A stretch of 64,000 nucleotides of DNA from Allobosea sp. 67-29 (GCF_001898115.1 NZ_MKSQ01000010.1:54058-118057); one strand, 5' to 3'; shown: positions 42,706 to 52,129, numbered from the stretch's first letter. Numbers and translations are program-made. The notes: generated by a model from the letters alone, not told the origin.

Positions 42706-44111
42706 CGTCCAGTCTTGCCTCGACCGAGCCGGCGACCACGGCGCCGCCAGCGACCTGGCCGCCGCGGCGCGCGGTCGTGGCCTGGATCTTCTTCGACTGG
42801 TCGGCGCAGCCCTTCTTCACCCTCATCACCACCTTCGTCTTCGCGCCGTTCTTCGCCTCGGCCCTGGCCAGCGATGCGGCGGAAGGGCAGGCGCTCTGGG
42901 GTTATGCGACCGGCTTCGCGGGCCTGTGCATCGCGCTGCTCTCTCCCCTCCTCGGCGGCATCGCCGACCGGACGGGGCCGCGCAAGCCCTGGATCGCGGC
43001 CTTCGGAGCGTTGCTGGTCGTCGGCTCGGCCATGCTCTGGTATGCGGCGCCCGGCTCGCCCTGGGCGGTGACGATCGCACTCTCCGGCTTCGTCATCGCG
43101 ACGATCGGCGCGGAGTTCGCGACCACCTTCAACAATGCGATGATGACGCGGCTGGTGCCGCCGGAGCGGCTTGGCTGGCTCTCGGGCACCGGCTGGGCCG
43201 TCGGCTATCTCGGCGGGCTTTTGTCGCTCGCGATCACGCTCGGCCTGCTGGCGGCCGATCCGCATACGGGCCGGACGCTCGCCGGCATTCCGCCGATCCT
43301 CGGGCTCGACGCGGCCGCGCGCGAGGGCGACCGCTTCTCGGGGCCGCTGACGGCGCTGTGGTTCATCGTCTTCGTGGCGCCGATGTTCCTGCTGACGCCG
43401 GATTCGCCGCCGACGGGCATGCGGCTGGCGCAAGCCGCGCAGGGCGGCGTCGGGCGGCTCAGGGCGACCGTGGCGGAACTGCCGAGCCTGCCCTCGCTCG
43501 GGCGCTTCCTGCTCGCCAACATGATTTATCAGGATGCGCTCGTCGCGCTCTTCGCCTTCGGCGGCATCTATGCGGCCGGCGTGTTCGGCTGGCAGACGAT
43601 CGAACTCGGCGTCTTCGGCATCCTGCTGACCGTCACCGGCACGCTCGGGGCCTGGCTCGGCGGCAAGCTCGACGATGCCGTCGGCGGCAAGCCGGTGATC
43701 CTGGGTGCGATCGCCTGCCTGCTCTTCGCCTGTCTCGGCATTCTGTCGCTCAGTGCCGATCACATCTTCTTCGTGATTCCGGCCGCGCCGCCCGCACCGG
43801 GCGACGGGCTCTACGCCTCGCTGCCGGAGAAGGTCTATCTCGGGCTCGGCCTGCTGATCGGCCTCGTCGCCGGGCCGCTGCAGGCGGCTTCGCGCAGCCT
43901 GATGGCGCGGCTCGCGCCCGAGGGGCGCATCGGCGAGTTCTTCGGGCTCTTCGCGCTGTCGGGGAAGGTCACCTCCTTCATGGGGCCGACGCTGGTCGCG
44001 CTGGCGACGAGCCTCTTCGCCAGCCAGCGCGCGGGGCTGGCCGTGCTGATCGTGTTCTTCCTGGCGGGAGCATGGCTGTTGGCCGGCGTCAGGATAGAAC
44101 GGGCGCCGTAG
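42702..44111 (+). CDS. MFS transporter, Atg22/UMF1 type
   Basis: The 469-residue protein has about 12 membrane segments. The N-terminus carries the family mark WIFFDWSAQPFFTLITTFVFAPFFAS, with GYATGFAGLCIALLSPLLGGIADRTGPRKPW following. The second half has MIYQDALVALFAFGGIYAAGVFGW and GPLQAASRSLMARLAPEGRIGEFFGLFALSGKVTSFMGP. Relatives include the vacuolar amino acid effluxer Atg22. The start is GTG 42702, overlapping the Lon-domain stop (GTGA). The substrate is unknown. Confidence 0.9.
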   Translation: MTSSLASTEPATTAPPATWPPRRAVVAWIFFDWSAQPFFTLITTFVFAPFFASALASDAAEGQALWGYATGFAGLCIALLSPLLGGIADRTGPRKPWIAAFGALLVVGSAMLWYAAPGSPWAVTIALSGFVIATIGAEFATTFNNAMMTRLVPPERLGWLSGTGWAVGYLGGLLSLAITLGLLAADPHTGRTLAGIPPILGLDAAAREGDRFSGPLTALWFIVFVAPMFLLTPDSPPTGMRLAQAAQGGVGRLRATVAELPSLPSLGRFLLANMIYQDALVALFAFGGIYAAGVFGWQTIELGVFGILLTVTGTLGAWLGGKLDDAVGGKPVILGAIACLLFACLGILSLSADHIFFVIPAAPPAPGDGLYASLPEKVYLGLGLLIGLVAGPLQAASRSLMARLAPEGRIGEFFGLFALSGKVTSFMGPTLVALATSLFASQRAGLAVLIVFFLAGAWLLAGVRIERAP

Positions 44112-44126
44112 CGCCCGTTCCGGCTG

Positions 44127-45563
44127 TCACCGAACCAGGATGTTCCTGAACTGCCAGGGATCGCTCACGTCGATATCCTCGGGGAACAGGCCCGGGCGGC
44201 CGTCGAGCGGCGTCCAGTCGGTATAGTAACCCTTCACCGGACCGAGATAGGGCATCTGGATCTCCAAGCAGCGGTCGAGATCCATCTCCTCGACTTCGAC
44301 GATGCCGGCCTTCGGATTCTCCAGCGCCCAGACCATGCCGGCGAGCACGGCCGAGGTGACCTGCAGGCCGGTCGCCGTCTGGTAGGGGGCGAGCCTGCGC
44401 GCCTCCTCGGTCGAGAGCTGCGAGCCGAACCAGTAGGCGCCCTTGTCGTGGCCGTAGAGCAGCACGCCGAGCTCGTCGATGCCGTCGACGACCTCGTTCT
44501 CCTCGAGGATGTGGTGCTCCTCCTGCGGACGGCCGGCATTGCCGAACATCTCGTGCAGCGAGAGCACCGCGTCGTTCGCCGGATGATAGGCGTAATGGCA
44601 GGTCGGCCGGTAGATCGCTTTGCCGCTCTCGTCGCGCACGGTGAAATAGTCGGCGATCGAGATCGATTCGTTATGCGTCACCAGGAAGCCGTATTGCGGC
44701 CCCGGCGTCGGGCACCAGCTCCTGACCTTGGTCTCGGCGCCGGGCTGCATCAGGTAGATCGCGGCCTGCGAGCCGGTCTCGTGGGTGCGCGCATTCTCCG
44801 GCAGCCACCTCTCATGGGTGCCCCAGCCCAGCTCGGCCGGCTGCACGCCCTCGGAGATGAAGCCCTCGACCGACCAGGTGTTGACGAAGACACCCGGCGG
44901 CTTGGGGTTCTTCGAGCGCTGCGTGTCGCGCTCGGCGATATGGATGCCCTTGACGCCGACCTGCTTCATCAGCGAGGCCCATTCCTCGCGGGTCTTCGGC
45001 TGCGGCACGTTGAGGCGCATGTCGGCGGCGACGTTCAGCAGGGCCTTCTTGGCGAGCCAGGAAGCCATGCCGGGATTGGCGCCGCAGCAGGAGACGGCCG
45101 TCGTCGAGCCGGGCGCGCGGGCGCGCTTGGCGGCCAGCGTCATCTCGCGCAAAGCATAGTTCGAGCGCTCGCCCGGCCCCTTGCTCTCGTCGAAATAGAA
45201 GCCGAGCCAGGGCTCGTTGACCGTGTCGATATAGAGCGCGCCGAGGCTGGAGCAGAGCTCCATGATGTCGCGCGAACCGGTGTCGCAGGAGAGATTGACG
45301 CAGAAGCCCTGGCCGCCGCCGGCGGTCAGCAGCGGCTCCAGCATCGTCTTGTAGTTCTCGATGGTGACGGCTTCGTGGATGAAGCGGATGCCGCGCTCGT
45401 CGAGCAGGTGGCGGTTGGAATCATCGGGAGCAATGACGACGAAGCGGCTCTTGTCGAACTTGAAGTGCCGTTCGAGCAGCGGCAGCGTACCGCGGCCGAT
45501 CGAGCCGAAGCCGATCATCACGATCGGGCCGGTGATCTCGCCGTAGACGGGCCAATTCGTCAT
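44127..45563 (-). CDS. hss: Homospermidine synthase
   Basis: The 478-residue NAD-dependent enzyme joins two putrescine units into sym-homospermidine. It has a Rossmann nucleotide site near the N-terminus (PIVMIGFGSIGRGTLPLLERHF) and the saccharopine-dehydrogenase-like core seen in bacterial homospermidine synthases (NLSCDTGSRDIMELCSSLGALYIDTVNEPW; CCGANPGMASWLAKKAL; HNESISIADYFTV). ATG 45563 has AGGAG 9-13 nt upstream. It is downstream of the ornithine decarboxylase and a GNAT gene on the same strand, which completes an ornithine-to-homospermidine route. Confidence 0.94.
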   Translation of the reverse strand: MTNWPVYGEITGPIVMIGFGSIGRGTLPLLERHFKFDKSRFVVIAPDDSNRHLLDERGIRFIHEAVTIENYKTMLEPLLTAGGGQGFCVNLSCDTGSRDIMELCSSLGALYIDTVNEPWLGFYFDESKGPGERSNYALREMTLAAKRARAPGSTTAVSCCGANPGMASWLAKKALLNVAADMRLNVPQPKTREEWASLMKQVGVKGIHIAERDTQRSKNPKPPGVFVNTWSVEGFISEGVQPAELGWGTHERWLPENARTHETGSQAAIYLMQPGAETKVRSWCPTPGPQYGFLVTHNESISIADYFTVRDESGKAIYRPTCHYAYHPANDAVLSLHEMFGNAGRPQEEHHILEENEVVDGIDELGVLLYGHDKGAYWFGSQLSTEEARRLAPYQTATGLQVTSAVLAGMVWALENPKAGIVEVEEMDLDRCLEIQMPYLGPVKGYYTDWTPLDGRPGLFPEDIDVSDPWQFRNILVR

Positions 45564-45713
45564 TCTCTGTAACTCCTGGGTTCCGGGGTAAAAATGGTCG
45601 AAAGGGTCGTATGGGCGCAAAATCGCGCCGTCAATCGCGAGGGCGCCTTCCACGCGGGTGAGCGCATGGAAAGCGCCGGGCGATGACGGCGCGATGACGA
45701 TGGATCGAAGGCG

Positions 45714-46250
45714 TCAGGCGGCCTGCGCGACCTCATCCGTTTCGAAGGCTTCAGGGATGGCTGCACCGCTGGCGACCAGCACGCCGCGCGCGCCATCGAG
45801 GGCGCCATGGCGCAATTCGATCGCGAGGAAGCGCTCGCGCTCGACCGGGCCGGGCATGGCGAGCTCGCGCGTCAGCGCCGGGCCGAAGCCGAAGCGGCCG
45901 TAATAGGGCGCATCGCCGACGAGGATGACGGCGCCATGCCCGCGGCAGGCCGCGCGCCAGAGCGCCTCGCGCATCATCGCCTTGCCGAGCCCCTCGCCCT
46001 GCAATTCAGGCTTCACTGCGAGCGGGCCGAGCAGCAGCGCCGGCACGCCATTGGCTTCCACATGCCAGAGGCGGACGGTCGCGAGCACTTCGCCGTCGCG
46101 CTCGGCGGTGAGCGCCAGGCCTTCGGCCGGCAGGCGGCCCTCGCGCAGACGCTCGCTCGACTTGGCGGTGCGGCGTTCGCCCAGGCACCGGTCGAGCAGC
46201 GCCTCGCGGGCGGGAATGTCGACGGCGATCTCGTCGCGGATCGTGATCAT
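45714..46250 (-). CDS. GNAT family N-acetyltransferase
   Basis: The 178-residue protein has the acetyl-CoA loop LGPLAVKPELQGEGLGKAMMREALWRA and the following VILVGDAPYYGRFGFGPA, as in YhbS-like acetyltransferases. The start at 46250 has GGAGGT 5-10 nt upstream. It lies between ornithine decarboxylase and homospermidine synthase on the same strand. A polyamine substrate is possible but not shown by any motif; the YhbS group also includes protein acetyltransferases. Confidence 0.88.
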   Translation of the reverse strand: MITIRDEIAVDIPAREALLDRCLGERRTAKSSERLREGRLPAEGLALTAERDGEVLATVRLWHVEANGVPALLLGPLAVKPELQGEGLGKAMMREALWRAACRGHGAVILVGDAPYYGRFGFGPALTRELAMPGPVERERFLAIELRHGALDGARGVLVASGAAIPEAFETDEVAQAA

Positions 46251-46479
46251 GACGCACCTCCGGCCGGAGCGCCCATTCTCATGGACCTGCCCGGCGCCAC
46301 GCTCGCGCGCGGCCACAATGGAACGATGTGGGGAAGAGGGGGCCGGCGGGAGCCACGCCCATACCTCCGTTCTGGAGATACGAACGCTCCACCCGACTTG
46401 GCATCGGACAGCCTGCCTTGCGACAGGGCGCTTCGCCGGACCCGATGGGATCAGGAAGGAGCTCGCGCTCCTTCCGACG

Positions 46480-47625
46480 TCAGATGACGTACTGCTTCAG
46501 CGGCGGGAAGCCGTTGAAGGCGACGGCCGAATAGGTCGTCGTATAGGCGCCCGTGCCCTCGATCAGCACCTTGTCGCCGATCTCCAGCGAGAAGGGCAGC
46601 ATGTACGGGGTCTTCTCGTACATGACGTCGACCGAGTCGCAGGTCGGGCCGGCGAGCACGCACGGGACGGTGGCATCGCCATCGCGCACGGTGCGGATGG
46701 GGTAGCGGATCGCCTCGTCCATGGTCTCGGCGAGACCGTTGAACTTGCCGATGTCGAGATAGACCCAGCGGACCTCGTCCGTTTCGGCCTTCTTCGAGAT
46801 CAGCACGACCTCGGCCTCGATCAGGCCGGCTTCACCGACCATGCCGCGGCCCGGCTCGATGATCGTCTCGGGCAGCTGGTTGCCGAAATGCTTCGACAGC
46901 GCCCGGAAGATCGCGTCGCCATAGGACGGCACGCCCGGAATCGGCTTCAGGTAGCGCGCCGGGAAGCCGCCGCCGAGGTTGACCATCGACAGCGAGATGC
47001 CACGGGTGGCGCATTCCTTGAAGATCGCCGAGGCCGAGGCCAGGGCCGAATCCCAGGCATTCACGTTCGCCTGCTGCGAGCCGACATGGAACGAGATGCC
47101 ATAGGCCATGAGGCCCATGCGATGGCCATGCTCGAGCACGTCCGCGGCCATCTCGGGCACGCAGCCGAACTTGCGCGAGAGCGGCCAGTCGGCGCCGGCA
47201 CCGTCGCAGAGGATGCGGCAGAAGATGCGCGCGTCCCTGGTGGCGGTCTTCTCGGCGGAACGGGCGACCTTCTCGACCTCGGCCGTGCAGTCGACGGCGA
47301 ACAGGCGCACGCCGAGCTCCATGGCGCGCACGACGTCGCGCTCCTTCTTGATGGTGTTGCCGAAGGAGATGCGATCGGCCGTGGCGCCGGCCGCGAGCGC
47401 GAGCTCGATCTCGACGACCGAGGCGCAGTCGAAGCAGGAGCCGAGCTTGGCCAGCAGGGCGAGCACCTCCGGCGCCGGGTTGGCCTTCACCGCGTAGAAG
47501 ACGCGGGTGTCGGGCAGCGCACGGGCGAAGGTCTGGTAGTTCTCGCGAACCACGTCGGTGTCGATGACGACGCACGGGCCATCGTCGCGGCGGGTGCGCA
47601 GGAATTCACGGATGCGGTCGGTCAT
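46480..47625 (-). CDS. Ornithine decarboxylase (fold III, PLP-dependent)
   Basis: The 381-residue enzyme makes putrescine from ornithine. PLP-binding Lys47 is in VFYAVKANPAPEVL. Other marks are SFGNTIKKERDV, GISFHVGSQ, NLGGGFPARY, the PLP-phosphate loop EPGRGMVGEAG and the catalytic Cys in LAGPTCDSVDV (near 326). The eukaryote-like fold III form is the usual one in alphaproteobacteria; lysine may also be used. ATG 47625 follows GGGGAG. The gene has a structured leader of more than 400 nt. Confidence 0.94.
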   Translation of the reverse strand: MTDRIREFLRTRRDDGPCVVIDTDVVRENYQTFARALPDTRVFYAVKANPAPEVLALLAKLGSCFDCASVVEIELALAAGATADRISFGNTIKKERDVVRAMELGVRLFAVDCTAEVEKVARSAEKTATRDARIFCRILCDGAGADWPLSRKFGCVPEMAADVLEHGHRMGLMAYGISFHVGSQQANVNAWDSALASASAIFKECATRGISLSMVNLGGGFPARYLKPIPGVPSYGDAIFRALSKHFGNQLPETIIEPGRGMVGEAGLIEAEVVLISKKAETDEVRWVYLDIGKFNGLAETMDEAIRYPIRTVRDGDATVPCVLAGPTCDSVDVMYEKTPYMLPFSLEIGDKVLIEGTGAYTTTYSAVAFNGFPPLKQYVI

Positions 47626-48066
47626 GAGACGCGACTCCCCTTCGACGCAAGCGGCGTCGATGCGATGTATCGCCGAATGAATCGCTGTCATCGCAAGGCG
47701 CTGTGGAGACGCCTTCGACAACGGACGATACGTCCGGACCCGAAACACCGTTCGATTGGGGAAGACCCCGCACGGCCGGCAATGAAGGACAAGCCTCTTC
47801 GGTGCCGGCCTGTGGAAAGCCGGCGAGACCAAAAAAGCCCGCTCCGTCGTTGCTTTAAGCTGCGTCCCCCGTGGAGATTCGGGGTTCGCCGGTTTTGCCT
47901 CCGGCTGCCGGTCTGTGTCGGGGAGCAATCTCCTCGCGGAGACTGGGAAGCGTGATTTGAGGGATGTCCATCCCCTCCATCCGTCTTCCAACCCCTGGCG
48001 GCTGTCCGGCCTCTTGTCCGGATGCCCACCGACCGGCACGCGGCCACAGGCACGTGCGAATTGGGT
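47626..48066 (-). ncRNA. Structured 5' leader of ornithine decarboxylase (candidate speF leader)
   Basis: The leader between the predicted start point and ATG 47625 contains no convincing gene but is dense with hairpins. At 47804-47824 the minus strand reads GCCGGC-TTTCCACAG-GCCGGC. Nearer the 5' end are GAGGGGATGGACATCCCTC, TCTCC-GCGA-GGAGA (GNRA loop) and GCCGGAGGCAAAACCGGC. A TTTTTT run at about 47831-47836 follows GGAGCGGGC. The speF leader is a known conserved RNA upstream of ornithine decarboxylase genes in alphaproteobacteria, and this element has the right position and size. A covariance-model match was not possible here. Confidence 0.55.
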
Positions 48067-48072
48067 GAACGC

Positions 48073-48101
48073 GATATACGGATGCCGACTCCGGATCACA
48101 A
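48073..48101 (-). promoter_or_regulatory. Promoter of the ornithine decarboxylase leader
   Basis: On the minus strand TTGTGA (48101-48096) and TATATC (48078-48073) are separated by 17 nt, a good housekeeping-type promoter. Transcription would begin near 48066 and give a 5' UTR of about 440 nt. Confidence 0.6.
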
Positions 48102-48391
48102 GTATTTTTTGAGCCCGGAGCCGGATTTTTTTGCAGGGCCGAGGCGCGCTGGTCAGGATCCGGGCCAACGGCCGCAAGTCCTTGGCTGGCTACGCTTTAT
48201 TCCCCTTTCCGCAGAAACGGATTCAATTGCCGGAAGGATCGGCAATCTCCGCCTCGCGGCGGCGTGGGCGGCAGGATGTCGCTCTTCATGCATTGTCAAT
48301 CGCGCTGCCCTAGACGGGCCTCATTTCATGGCCTTAAGTCGCTGCGGCAATGGATGTTTGTCGCGACGGGCGACGAGAAGACGGACTGAGA
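48102..48391. other. Intergenic region between divergent polyamine and glucan genes
   Basis: After the ornithine decarboxylase promoter this stretch holds two A/T runs (near 48105 and 48128) and then sequence leading to the glucan biosynthesis gene. I see no gene in it. The promoter for the gene at 48392 is presumably here but no clear -35/-10 pair stands out. Confidence 0.4.
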
Positions 48392-50056
48392 ATGACGATG
48401 CTGGACCGCCGCCATGTTCTGGGCGGGCTTTCTGCCGCCCTGTGCCTTTCCGCTGCGCCATCGGTCCTGCTCGCCCAGCAGCCCCAGAATCCAAATCCGC
48501 CGCCGCCGCAGACGCCTCCGCAGCCGCGCTTCGGCTTCGAGGACGTGCAGCGGCGCGCTCGCGAGGTCGCCGCGGTCGCCTATGAGCCGCCGGCAGGGTT
48601 GCCGGAGCCGCTCGCCCGGCTCGACTACGACGCCTGGCGCGACATCCGCTTCCGGCCGGAGCGGGCGCTGCTCGGCCAGAACGGCTCTCCCTTCCGGATG
48701 CAGATGTTTCATCCCGGCTTCCTGTTCAACCGTCCGATCACCGTCAACGTGGTGCGCGACGGCGTGCCGACGCCGGTTCCCTACGCCGCCAACCTGTTCG
48801 ACTACGGCAAGGTCAAGTTCGACAAGCCGCTCCCGGTCAATCTCGGCTTCGCCGGCTTCCGGCTGCATTACCCGCTCAACGACCCGCGCGTCCTCGACGA
48901 GCTGATCGCCTTCATCGGCGCCAGCTATTTCCGCGTGCTGGGCCGGGAGCAGCGCTACGGGCTCTCGGCGCGCGGGCTTGCGATCGGCGCCGGCACCGGA
49001 AGCGAGGAGTTTCCGGCCTTCCGCGAATTCTGGGTCGAGCAGCCCGGTGCCGGCGCCGAGCGCATCGTCGTCAACGCCCTGCTCGATTCGCCGTCGCTGA
49101 CCGGGGCCTATCGCTTCACCATCTATCCCGACGTCGATACGGTGGTCGAGGTCGCGGCCAGCCTGTTCCCGCGCAAGCCGATCGAGAGGCTCGGGCTCGC
49201 GCCGCTGACCTCGATGTTCTTCACCGGCGAGAACGACCGGCGCTTCTTCGAGGACTACCGCCCGGAACTGCACGACTCCGACGGGCTGATGATCCATTCG
49301 GGCTCCGGCGAATGGCTGTGGCGGCCGCTGCGCAATCCGAAGCAACAGGCCGTGTCCTTCTTCGGCGAGCGCAACATGCGCGGCTTCGGCCTGATGCAGC
49401 GCGACCGCAACTTCGATCACTATCAGGATCTCGACCTCGCCTATGAGCGGCGGCCGTCCTACTGGGTGGAACCTCAAGGCGATTGGGGCGAAGGCGTCAT
49501 CGAGCTGATCGAGATGGCGACCGGGGACGAAAGCAACGACAATGTCGTCGCGCTCTGGACTCCGAAGGCGCCGCTGGAGCCGGGAAAGGAGTTTTCCTTC
49601 GGCTACCGGCTCACCGCCATGCTCGATTCCAACGACCTGCATCCCGGCGGCCGGGTGGTCAATACCTTCCAGGCGGTGCCGAAGGCGCTCGGCTCGAGCG
49701 AGGCCGTGATCGAGGGCGCGCGCCGCTTCATCGTCGACTTCGCCGGTGGCGACCTCGACTATCACCTCAAGCAGCCGGACAAGGTGGCGATCGTGCCGTC
49801 GATCACCCGTGGCAAGATCGATCGCGCCTTCCTCGTCCCGAATCCCAGGATCGACGGGTTCCGCGCCTTCATCGACGTGACGGGCGAGCCCGGCCAGCTC
49901 GCCGAGATGCGTGCCTTCCTGAAGAGCGGCAACAAGACGCTGACCGAGACCTGGAGCTATCCGTGGCGCGCCGAGGCCAAGGAGCCGCCGGCCGCTGTCC
50001 CGCAATCGCAGCCTGCCGCCGCCCAGCAGCCGGCCCCTGCACCCGCCAAGGAATGA
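48392..50056 (+). CDS. opgG: Periplasmic glucan biosynthesis protein (OpgG/OpgD family)
   Basis: The 554-residue protein belongs to the MdoG/OpgG family, which works in the periplasm on osmoregulated glucans. Core motifs are FGFEDVQRRAREVA, YDAWRDIRFRPERALLG, FQLQMFHPGFLF-like FRMQMFHPGFLFNRPI, GASYFRVLGREQRYGLSARGLAI, LTSMFFTGEN, HDSDGLMIHSGSGEWLWRPL and YERRPSYWVEP. ATG 48392 gives a twin-arginine signal (DRRHVLGGLSAALCLSAA), so export is by Tat, as in OpgD. The C-terminus ends in a Pro/Ala-rich tail. The small GNAT gene follows after 4 nt. Confidence 0.92.
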   Translation: MTMLDRRHVLGGLSAALCLSAAPSVLLAQQPQNPNPPPPQTPPQPRFGFEDVQRRAREVAAVAYEPPAGLPEPLARLDYDAWRDIRFRPERALLGQNGSPFRMQMFHPGFLFNRPITVNVVRDGVPTPVPYAANLFDYGKVKFDKPLPVNLGFAGFRLHYPLNDPRVLDELIAFIGASYFRVLGREQRYGLSARGLAIGAGTGSEEFPAFREFWVEQPGAGAERIVVNALLDSPSLTGAYRFTIYPDVDTVVEVAASLFPRKPIERLGLAPLTSMFFTGENDRRFFEDYRPELHDSDGLMIHSGSGEWLWRPLRNPKQQAVSFFGERNMRGFGLMQRDRNFDHYQDLDLAYERRPSYWVEPQGDWGEGVIELIEMATGDESNDNVVALWTPKAPLEPGKEFSFGYRLTAMLDSNDLHPGGRVVNTFQAVPKALGSSEAVIEGARRFIVDFAGGDLDYHLKQPDKVAIVPSITRGKIDRAFLVPNPRIDGFRAFIDVTGEPGQLAEMRAFLKSGNKTLTETWSYPWRAEAKEPPAAVPQSQPAAAQQPAPAPAKE

Positions 50057-50060
50057 CGCG

Positions 50061-50333
50061 ATGGATGTGGTCGAAAAGCCCGAGGAGAACCGCTTCGAGC
50101 TGGCGCTCGACGGCGGCACCGCGCTGGTCGCCTATCGCACCGACGGAAACCGGCTCGTGCTGATCCATACCGAGGTGCCCGAGGCTCTTGCTGGCCAGGG
50201 CGTCGGCTCGCGGCTGGCGAAGGGCGTGTTCGAGCTGATCCGGGCGAGTGGGCGCAAGGCGGTGGTGCGTTGCCCGTTCCTGAAGGCCTGGGCCGCCCGG
50301 CACCCGGAATACGACGACATCATCGACGGCTGA
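50061..50333 (+). CDS. Small GNAT-like N-acetyltransferase (YjdJ type)
   Basis: The 90-residue protein is a minimal acetyltransferase of the YjdJ/Gtn1-like type, with VLIHTEVPEALAGQGVGSRLAKGVFELIRASGRKAVVRCPFLKAWAARHPEYDDII. The acetyl-CoA loop is QGVGSRL, and the ending around the Cys-Pro-Phe segment is typical. It starts 4 nt after the glucan gene and is probably co-transcribed with it. The substrate is unknown. Confidence 0.88.
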   Translation: MDVVEKPEENRFELALDGGTALVAYRTDGNRLVLIHTEVPEALAGQGVGSRLAKGVFELIRASGRKAVVRCPFLKAWAARHPEYDDIIDG

Positions 50334-50345
50334 GCCGGTCCCCGG

Positions 50346-50792
50346 CTATTTGCGGCCCTTGCGCGCCGGCTGCTTCTTGCGGCCGTAAAGCTCGAGCCGG
50401 TGCCGGACAAGCTCGTAGCCGAGTTCGGCGGCGATGCGCCGCTGCAGCTCCTCGATCGCGTCGGAGGAGAACTCGATCACCGCGCCGGTCTCGACGTCGA
50501 TCAGATGGTCGTGATGCTCCTGGTCGGCGTGCTCGTAGCGCGAGATGCCGTCCTCGAAGGCATGACGTTCGATCGCCCCTTGCGATTCCAGCACCTTCAT
50601 CGTGCGGTAGACCGTCGAGAGCGACAGGGTCGGATCGAGGGCGAAGGCACGGGTGAAGATGCCCTTCGCATCGGGATGATCATCCGATTCGGCCAGCACG
50701 CGCAGGATCAGGCGCCGCTGCTGCGTCATGCGCAGCCCCGCCCCCTTCAGCTGGCTTTCGAAAACGGCGACGCGCCGGTCGGTCTCGGTCAT
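50346..50792 (-). CDS. fur: Fur family metalloregulator
   Basis: The 148-residue repressor has a winged helix (AGLRMTQQRRLILRVLAESDDHPDAKGIFTRAFALDPTLSLSTVYRTMKVLESQGAI) and the metal-binding stretch ISRYEHADQEHHDHLIDVETGAVIEFSSDAIEELQ. The latter has the His cluster of classical Fur. It lacks the C-terminal zinc-binding CxxC pairs and the haem motif of Irr. In Hyphomicrobiales such proteins often respond to manganese (Mur) rather than iron, so the metal is uncertain. Its own promoter carries a Fur-box-like sequence. Confidence 0.9.
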   Translation of the reverse strand: MTETDRRVAVFESQLKGAGLRMTQQRRLILRVLAESDDHPDAKGIFTRAFALDPTLSLSTVYRTMKVLESQGAIERHAFEDGISRYEHADQEHHDHLIDVETGAVIEFSSDAIEELQRRIAAELGYELVRHRLELYGRKKQPARKGRK

Positions 50793-50840
50793 GACCAGCC
50801 CATAGCAACGCGCGCCGGCATTTGCAAAAGCAGGCTATCT

Positions 50841-50878
50841 GAAAATCATTCGCATTCGCATGAATAATGCAAATGCGC
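50841..50878. promoter_or_regulatory. Fur-box-like operator upstream of fur
   Basis: The minus strand has GCATTTGCATTATTCATGC followed by GAATGCGAATGATTTTCA. The A/T-rich GAATGATTTTCA and the dyad GCATT-N9-AATGC resemble Fur/Mur sites. It lies 49-86 nt before the fur start, consistent with autoregulation. Matched by eye only. Confidence 0.5.
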
Positions 50879-50918
50879 GTCATTATTGTCTCGGCGCATG
50901 GCCGTGGTGGCCTGCGCC

Positions 50919-51926
50919 TCAGGCGCCGACGCGCGCCTTGCCGAGCTCGGGGGCGAGTGCGGCGACGATCTCGTAGGAACGCTTGCGCTTCTCATGGTCG
51001 AAGATCGGTGCCGTGACCATGATCTCGTTAGCGCCGGTATTGGCGACGAAGGCGCCGAGCTCGCGCCGCAGCGTCTCGGGCGAGCCGATGAAAGCGTAGC
51101 GCAGCATCTGCGAGACATGCGCCTTCTCCGCCGGCGACCAGTACTGCTCGATATCGTCGATCGGCGGCTGCAGCTTGCCGCGCGCACCCCTGACCATACC
51201 GACGAAACGCTGCTGCAACGAGGTTGCGAGGTAGCGCGCTTCCGCGTCCGTCTCGGCGGCGACCACGTTGATGCCGGGCATGGCGTGGGGGGATTGCAGC
51301 TGCTCGGACGGCTTGAAGCGCTCGCGATAGACGGCGAGCGCCTGCATCAGCGCGTCGGGCGCGAAATGCGAGGCGAAGGAATAGGGCAGGCCGAGCTCGG
51401 CGGCGAGCTGCGCGCCGAACAGGCTGGAACCGAGGATCCAGAGCGGGACGTTCAGCCCCTCGCCCGGTACGGCGCGGATCGCCTGGCTGGGGCCGGCGGG
51501 GGCGAAGAGCGCCTGCAGCTCCAGCACGTCCTGGGGGAAGGTATCGGCCGACATCGGGCTGCGGCGCAGCGCGCGCATGGTGAGCTGGTCGGTGCCGGGC
51601 GCGCGGCCAAGCCCGAGGTCGATGCGGCCGGGGAAGAGCGCCTCCAGCGTGCCGAACTGCTCGGCGATCACCAGCGGCGCATGGTTCGGCAGCATGATGC
51701 CGCCGGCGCCGATCCGCATCGTCGTCGTCGCGGCGGCGAGCTGGCCGATCACGACCGAGGTCGCCGCGCTCGCAATGCCGACCATGTTGTGATGCTCGGC
51801 CACCCAGTAGCGGGTAAAGCCCAGCGCCTCGGCATGGCGGGCAAGGTCGATCGACTTCAGCAGCGCGTCGCGCGGTCCCTCGCCTTCGACGACGGGGACG
51901 AGATCAAGGACGGAGATCGCGACCAT
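50919..51926 (-). CDS. LLM class flavin-dependent oxidoreductase
   Basis: The 335-residue protein is a bacterial-luciferase-like monooxygenase of the MsnO8/YhbW type: [98 protein letters not shown], and [28 protein letters not shown]. It would use FMNH2. The substrate is unknown and the neighbours give no clue. Confidence 0.92.
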   Translation of the reverse strand: MVAISVLDLVPVVEGEGPRDALLKSIDLARHAEALGFTRYWVAEHHNMVGIASAATSVVIGQLAAATTTMRIGAGGIMLPNHAPLVIAEQFGTLEALFPGRIDLGLGRAPGTDQLTMRALRRSPMSADTFPQDVLELQALFAPAGPSQAIRAVPGEGLNVPLWILGSSLFGAQLAAELGLPYSFASHFAPDALMQALAVYRERFKPSEQLQSPHAMPGINVVAAETDAEARYLATSLQQRFVGMVRGARGKLQPPIDDIEQYWSPAEKAHVSQMLRYAFIGSPETLRRELGAFVANTGANEIMVTAPIFDHEKRKRSYEIVAALAPELGKARVGA

Positions 51927-52129
51927 GGCAGGCCCTGCTGGCTGGCACCGGTGCGGACCGGCGATGACGACGTGGCCTCACCAGATGGGAAGGCCGGGCG
52001 TCCCGATCCAGAGGCCGGCCTGCGGCGTCATGGCATGGCTGCGCTGACGTTCTGGCGGAACGCGGGCAGCGCTGCCGCGTTGCTTGGGCGACGGCCGCGT
52101 CGCGACGCGGCGCCACCCAGGGGGAAGCC

